In this document: piece after piece, positions 14,317-18,010 of the stretch
Layout: the number at the start of each line of letters is the position of its first letter
Position numbering within the stretch: the first letter of the stretch is position 1
NCBI GenBank assembly: GCA_002348225.1
Contig: DEAP01000086.1
Span: 514 to 18,523, forward strand
Direction of reading: 5' to 3'
Length of the DNA: 18,010 nt
Origin: Dehalococcoidia bacterium UBA2979
Lineage (GTDB): Bacteria > Chloroflexota > Dehalococcoidia > UBA2979
Translations under genes and position numbers: made by a program
Notes under the pieces: generated by a model
Database searches by the model: none
Told to the model about the DNA's origin: nothing
What the model saw: the letters and a program-made list of their open reading frames with translations, nothing else

Positions 14317-14598
14317 ATGCCTACCCTGCATGTGCCCAACTCGCTGCTGCAGCTCGCCGATGGGGAGACAAAATTCACCCTGCGAGGAGAAACTCTGAGA
14401 GAAGTTTTTGACGATCTGATCAAGGTCTGTCCAAAGCTGGCTGCTGCAATAATCACTCCGGATGGACTCAGGACCGAACTTGCGGTGGCCTTGGATGGGT
14501 CAATTCTGGATTCAACTGGTTTGCTAGAGTCTGTTAAAGAAGATGCAGAGATATATTTGGTACCACCTATCGGAGGGGGTAGTCAGAGAGGTCACTAA
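14317..14598 (+). CDS. MoaD/ThiS-like sulfur carrier protein with residues after the Gly-Gly
   Basis: 93 aa from the ATG at 14317; an in-frame GTG at 14305 is the alternative. Beta-grasp sulfur carriers accept a thiocarboxylate on a C-terminal glycine and pass sulfur to cofactor or amino acid synthesis. The N-terminal MPTLHVPNSLLQL strand, the helix TLREVFDDLIKVCPKL (26-41), the central loop LAVALDG and the closing EDAEIYLVPPIGGG match the fold. The GGG is at 86-88, but SQRGH follows, so the carrier end is not free; family members normally stop at GG. Processing by a protease, as known for QbsE-type carriers, or activity without a thiocarboxylate are both possible. It is 21 bases after the molybdenum hydroxylase gene and probably co-transcribed. 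Confidence 0.75.
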   Translation: MPTLHVPNSLLQLADGETKFTLRGETLREVFDDLIKVCPKLAAAIITPDGLRTELAVALDGSILDSTGLLESVKEDAEIYLVPPIGGGSQRGH

Positions 14599-14667
14599 CA
14601 GACACGGAGGTCCCTGGCTGTTATTCTCTGCCGAGCCTTAAGTGAACACATTGAATAGAGGCCGTAT

Positions 14668-16272
14668 ATGTCATCTGAAAGCGAAGGTTCTGTTTTGATT
14701 GCCCAAGGTATCGAGATTAGGGGCGAGATTCGAGAGGACTGGAAGCAAATTCTCTCGTTAGAAGCCTTGGAGTTTGTGGCTGCTCTGCATCGTGAATTTA
14801 ATCAGATGCGATCTAGCCTGCTGCTTGAGCGAAACACACGTCAAAGTAATTTCGACGCCGGCCATTTGCCTGATTTTCTTGACGATACCATTGGTATCCG
14901 TGAAAGCGACTGGGTAGTCGCTGATTGTCCCGAGGATCTTGAAAAACGGTGGGTTGAAATTACGGGACCATGTGAACGCAAAATGATGATCAATGCACTT
15001 AATTCAGATGCTGATGCTTTCATGGCAGATATTGAAGATGCGTTGTCACCCACTTGGTCAAACGTGGTCGCGGCCCAAGTCAATCTGTACGACGCGATTC
15101 GAGGCACAATGAGTCTTGAAGATGATAAAGGTCGAACCTACGTGCTTGGTGATGAACCCGCGACATTGATCGTTCGCCCCCGGGGTTGGCACCTCGTCGA
15201 GAAACATCTGTTCATCGACGACGAACCATGCTCTGCGTCAATTTTTGATGCTGGGCTTTATCTATTTCATAATGCTCAGGAGCGTATTGATCGAGGGACA
15301 GGGCCTTATTTCTATCTAGCAAAACTAGAGGGTCATAAAGAAGCCCGCCTATGGAATGATCTGTTCAATCTCGCTCAAGATTTACTCAATATTCCGCGCG
15401 GTACTGTTCGTGCAACGGTACTGATTGAAACCATAACTGCGGCCTATGAAATGGATGAAATTCTTTTCGAATTGAGAGAGCATATTTCTGGCCTGAACGC
15501 TGGCCGTTGGGACTATATTTTCAGTGTTATAAAACGTTTTCGCAATCAGTCAAAATTCATTCTTCCCGATCGAGCCCTCATTGGTATGACAGTGCCGTTT
15601 ATGCGGGCCTACACCGAGCTATTGGTGAAAACATGCCATCGCCGTGGTGCTCACGCAATGGGAGGCATGTCCGCCTTTATTCCAAGCCGACGTGATGCCG
15701 AACTCAATGCGACAGCTCTTGCTGCAGTTCAGTCGGATAAAGATAGGGAATCAGGTGACGGATTTGACGGGACGTGGATCGCTCATCCGGATCTCGAGCC
15801 AACAGCGAGAGCCGCCTTCGGTAATGTCTTAGGCGAACGTGACAATCAAAAAGATCGCCAACGTGATGACGTGATTGCTGATGCTAGTGCACTTAGTGCA
15901 GCTGAGCTGACCAAGGGCGAGATAACTGAGGAAGGAATACGGATGAATATTTCCGTGGCTCTTCAGTACTTAAACCAATGGTTAGGTGGTAATGGTGCTG
16001 CAGCTATTAATAATTTGATGGAGGATGCAGCCACAGCCGAAATAAGCCGGGCGCAGCTTTGGCAATGGTTACGGCATGAGGTCGAACTGGCGGACGGACG
16101 CAATATGTCTCGATCGCTATACGAAGAAATATCCCAGTCCGAACTGGCAAGCTTAAAGTCATCAAGCAGCGAGAATCATTTTGATTCTGCAGCTGAAATC
16201 CTTGATGGGCTCGTACTTAATGACGAGTTTGAAGACTTCCTGACCCTGCCCGCTTATAAATATCTCGACTGA
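14668..16272 (+). CDS. aceB: malate synthase A
   Basis: 534 aa from the ATG at 14668-14670, with AGAGG six bases upstream. Malate synthase condenses glyoxylate with acetyl-CoA to give malate, the second step of the glyoxylate shunt. The protein has the A-isoform length (about 530 aa). Conserved stretches are MADIEDALSPTW (119-130), LIVRPRGWHLVEKH with catalytic arginine R172, RATVLIETITAAYEMDEILF, GRWDYIFSVIKRF and NLMEDAATAEISRAQLWQW, where D453 should be the catalytic base (E. coli R166 and D447, both offset by six). Isocitrate lyase is not in the window, so the glyoxylate may come from elsewhere, for example purine or glycolate breakdown. It converges on the carboxyltransferase gene with only seven bases between the stop codons. 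Confidence 0.95.
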   Translation: MSSESEGSVLIAQGIEIRGEIREDWKQILSLEALEFVAALHREFNQMRSSLLLERNTRQSNFDAGHLPDFLDDTIGIRESDWVVADCPEDLEKRWVEITGPCERKMMINALNSDADAFMADIEDALSPTWSNVVAAQVNLYDAIRGTMSLEDDKGRTYVLGDEPATLIVRPRGWHLVEKHLFIDDEPCSASIFDAGLYLFHNAQERIDRGTGPYFYLAKLEGHKEARLWNDLFNLAQDLLNIPRGTVRATVLIETITAAYEMDEILFELREHISGLNAGRWDYIFSVIKRFRNQSKFILPDRALIGMTVPFMRAYTELLVKTCHRRGAHAMGGMSAFIPSRRDAELNATALAAVQSDKDRESGDGFDGTWIAHPDLEPTARAAFGNVLGERDNQKDRQRDDVIADASALSAAELTKGEITEEGIRMNISVALQYLNQWLGGNGAAAINNLMEDAATAEISRAQLWQWLRHEVELADGRNMSRSLYEEISQSELASLKSSSSENHFDSAAEILDGLVLNDEFEDFLTLPAYKYLD

Positions 16273-16279
16273 TTGCGTC

Positions 16280-18010
16280 CTACCAAGTGTCGATATATGG
16301 ATATTTCTTCTCCGTGCGCTGTGGTGTGGGCGGCACACTATTAAGTCCCATAACCAGCCAAGATCTCGTTTCTGCCGGATCGATCACGTCATCAATTCCG
16401 TAGCCAGCACTCGCATTGACCGCCTTTGCTCGATCATAGGCCCTATCAACTCGACGTTGATACTCGGCTAAGCGTTCTTCTGGGTCCTCGATGTCCATGA
16501 GTTCTTTTCGATATCCGAGTTTCACTGATCCTTCGATGGCCATGCCAGCAAACTCAGCTGTTGGCCAAGCTACTGAGAAAAAGCCCATGAATGAACTCGC
16601 TCCACACATTGCTTGGACACCCAAACCGTATGCTTTTCTCACCACAGTGAGGAACATAGGAGTAGTTATATTTGCTCCGGCGTTAAACATTCTTACACAG
16701 TGTCGAACAAGCGCAGTCGACTCTACGTCAGGGCCCACCATCATGCCGGGGCAATCCATTAGGCTGAGAATGGGGATGTCATATGCATCGCAAAGTTGCA
16801 CAAACCGAGCACCTTTGTCGGCACCGTCGGAGTCAATCGCACCAGCTATGTGGTGAGGATTATTTGCGATAACTGCCATTGGCTTGCCTTCGACTCTCAT
16901 AAACGCTGTAATCACACCGATACCAAATTTTTCACGAATCTCCAAGACGGAATCTTTGTCGGCGATGGTGTCAATAATCTCTCGCATGTCATAGAGCTGT
17001 TTGCGATTTTCCGGAACAATATGTCGAAGTTTACGTTGATCAGGTGCTTCCCAGTCACTAATCGGTCCTTGGAAATAGGAGAGATATTTTTTAGCCACCT
17101 CAACAGCTTCTTCCTCATCCTTAACCAGAATGTCAACGACTCCATTTGGTACCTGAAAGGACATAGGGCCGAGCTCTTCAGGTGTGTAAACACCCAGTCC
17201 ACCACTCTCGACCATTGCGGGGCCACCCATGGCAACAGTCGACCCTTCAGTGGCAATGATGACGTCACAACATGCTAGCAATGCAGTATTCCCTGCAAAG
17301 CAGCGTCCATTAGTTACTCCTACTAAGGGCACCCAGCCGCTAAGCTGCGAGAACTGTGTGAAAGTATGAGTGTCGAAAGCTACCCCAGGTCCGGTGGCGT
17401 CGTCACCTGGTCTGCCACCACCACCTTCAGTGAAAAACACTAGTGGGAGTCTGAATCGCTCAGCGAGTTCGAACATCCTGTCCTGCTTGTAGTGATTTCT
17501 CCCCCCCTGTGTGCCCGCAAGCACGGTGTAGTCATATGAGATCACCATTGTACGAGCCTCTTCGGGAGAAAAAAGATTTCCATTTACAGAGCCGATGCCT
17601 GCGACCAAACCATCGGCTGGAGTTTTTTCGCGTAATTCCTGGTCATTAAATTTTTGGTGTTGACGGGCTACTACCAGCGGCCCATATTCCTTGAATGTAC
17701 CTTCGTCGACTAATTGAGCGATATTTTCACGAGGCATCCTATAGCCACGCCCGTACCGTTTCGCAACGGCTTCTGGACGATTTTCATCCAAAGTGTAGGC
17801 GTGTCTCGCATAAGCCTCTTCGAGATCAGGCCGTATGTAGTCGAGATCAATTGCTTCCTCTTCAACGAAGGTAGCGTCTCCACTGTCACTCTCTTCCACA
17901 AAAATGAGCGGATGACCCTCGACAATAATGTCTCCCGGTGCGACATTAATTTTTTTGATTATTCCAGATTTGTCAGCCTTGATAACGTGCTCCATTTTCA
18001 TGGCTTCCAT
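16280..18010 (-). CDS. biotinyl domain-carboxyltransferase polypeptide of an acyl-CoA carboxylase (start outside window)
   Basis: 576 codons are visible; the true N-terminus lies beyond base 18010. The fragment opens with the biotin-attachment motif EAMKMEHVI, biotinyl lysine K5 (codon 17996-17998), and finishes the biotinyl domain at about residue 40. About 35 preceding residues of that domain must lie upstream, so the methionine at the edge is not the start. An acidic linker (about 41-100) leads into a carboxyltransferase of the acetyl/propionyl-CoA carboxylase beta type. Its signatures are GGGGRPGDDATGPGV, NNPHHIAGAID, CPGMMVGPDVE and VRKAYGLGVQAM. These enzymes transfer carboxyl from biotin to an acyl-CoA. 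The order biotinyl-carboxyltransferase on one chain suggests the C-terminal part of a single-chain (LCC-type) carboxylase with an upstream biotin carboxylase domain, but that part is not visible. Confidence 0.9.
   Translation of the reverse strand: MEAMKMEHVIKADKSGIIKKINVAPGDIIVEGHPLIFVEESDSGDATFVEEEAIDLDYIRPDLEEAYARHAYTLDENRPEAVAKRYGRGYRMPRENIAQLVDEGTFKEYGPLVVARQHQKFNDQELREKTPADGLVAGIGSVNGNLFSPEEARTMVISYDYTVLAGTQGGRNHYKQDRMFELAERFRLPLVFFTEGGGGRPGDDATGPGVAFDTHTFTQFSQLSGWVPLVGVTNGRCFAGNTALLACCDVIIATEGSTVAMGGPAMVESGGLGVYTPEELGPMSFQVPNGVVDILVKDEEEAVEVAKKYLSYFQGPISDWEAPDQRKLRHIVPENRKQLYDMREIIDTIADKDSVLEIREKFGIGVITAFMRVEGKPMAVIANNPHHIAGAIDSDGADKGARFVQLCDAYDIPILSLMDCPGMMVGPDVESTALVRHCVRMFNAGANITTPMFLTVVRKAYGLGVQAMCGASSFMGFFSVAWPTAEFAGMAIEGSVKLGYRKELMDIEDPEERLAEYQRRVDRAYDRAKAVNASAGYGIDDVIDPAETRSWLVMGLNSVPPTPQRTEKKYPYIDTW

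Noticed and set aside
1..18010. CRISPR arrays, insertion sequences, toxin-antitoxin or defence genes
   Set aside because: I read both strands for regularly spaced repeats, transposase motifs and small paired genes and saw none.

Overview
The window reads as a chromosomal segment of a free-living aerobic bacterium. Housekeeping genes (gyrA, thiL, tsaE, tsaB, ndk, rsfS, mnmA, three tRNA genes) occupy the left third, and catabolic or accessory genes the rest. GTG starts are common, base composition is roughly balanced, all three tRNA genes encode their CCA ends, and MnmA has an early Cys-Cys pair (residues 51-52) that I associate with Chloroflexota and Deinococcota homologues. Together with an amidohydrolase, a CoxL-like molybdenum hydroxylase, a short-chain dehydrogenase and a fused biotin carboxylase-type subunit, this suggests a marine Chloroflexota (SAR202-like Dehalococcoidia). 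That placement is inference, not proof.

Layout. 1-1476 (minus): a C26/PuuD-type gamma-glutamyl hydrolase, an overlapping gamma-glutamylcyclotransferase that seems to start at ATT, then the first 56 codons of gyrA, cut by the window edge. 1538-3741 (plus): thiL-tsaE-tsaB, overlapping or nearly abutting; TsaE and TsaB belong to the t6A tRNA modification machinery. 3803-4261 (plus): ndk, converging on rsfS (minus). rsfS and mnmA diverge. Two small membrane proteins follow mnmA with a one-base stop/start overlap.

6484-6795 (plus): tRNA-Ser(CGA), tRNA-Ser(GGA), tRNA-Arg(TCG). An amidohydrolase follows 28 bases after the tRNA-Arg. 8474-10798 (minus): a tight three-gene operon, in transcription order an HD-like DUF6817-type protein, an MBL-fold hydrolase and an SDR dehydrogenase. 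A divergent gene encodes a formylglycine-generating enzyme with both catalytic cysteines. Next come an orphan molybdopterin-binding large subunit, a MoaD/ThiS-like sulfur carrier whose Gly-Gly-Gly is followed by five more residues, and malate synthase A. On the opposite strand at the right edge lies a biotinyl-carboxyltransferase polypeptide whose N-terminus is outside the window.

Functionally, the left part serves translation fidelity (t6A, 2-thiouridine, ribosome silencing) and nucleotide and cofactor supply. The right part suits an oligotroph oxidising varied organic compounds: hydroxylation, amide/ester cleavage, alcohol dehydrogenation, sulfatase maturation, acyl-CoA carboxylation and glyoxylate assimilation. 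No CRISPR array, transposon, phage module or defence island is visible, and no non-coding stretch exceeds about 140 bases. The points most worth checking are the apparent AUU start of the cyclotransferase, the sulfur carrier with a covered diglycine beside an orphan molybdoenzyme, the mismatched tRNA-Ser(GGA) and the SDR/MBL/DUF6817 operon. I do not see a clearly new system.
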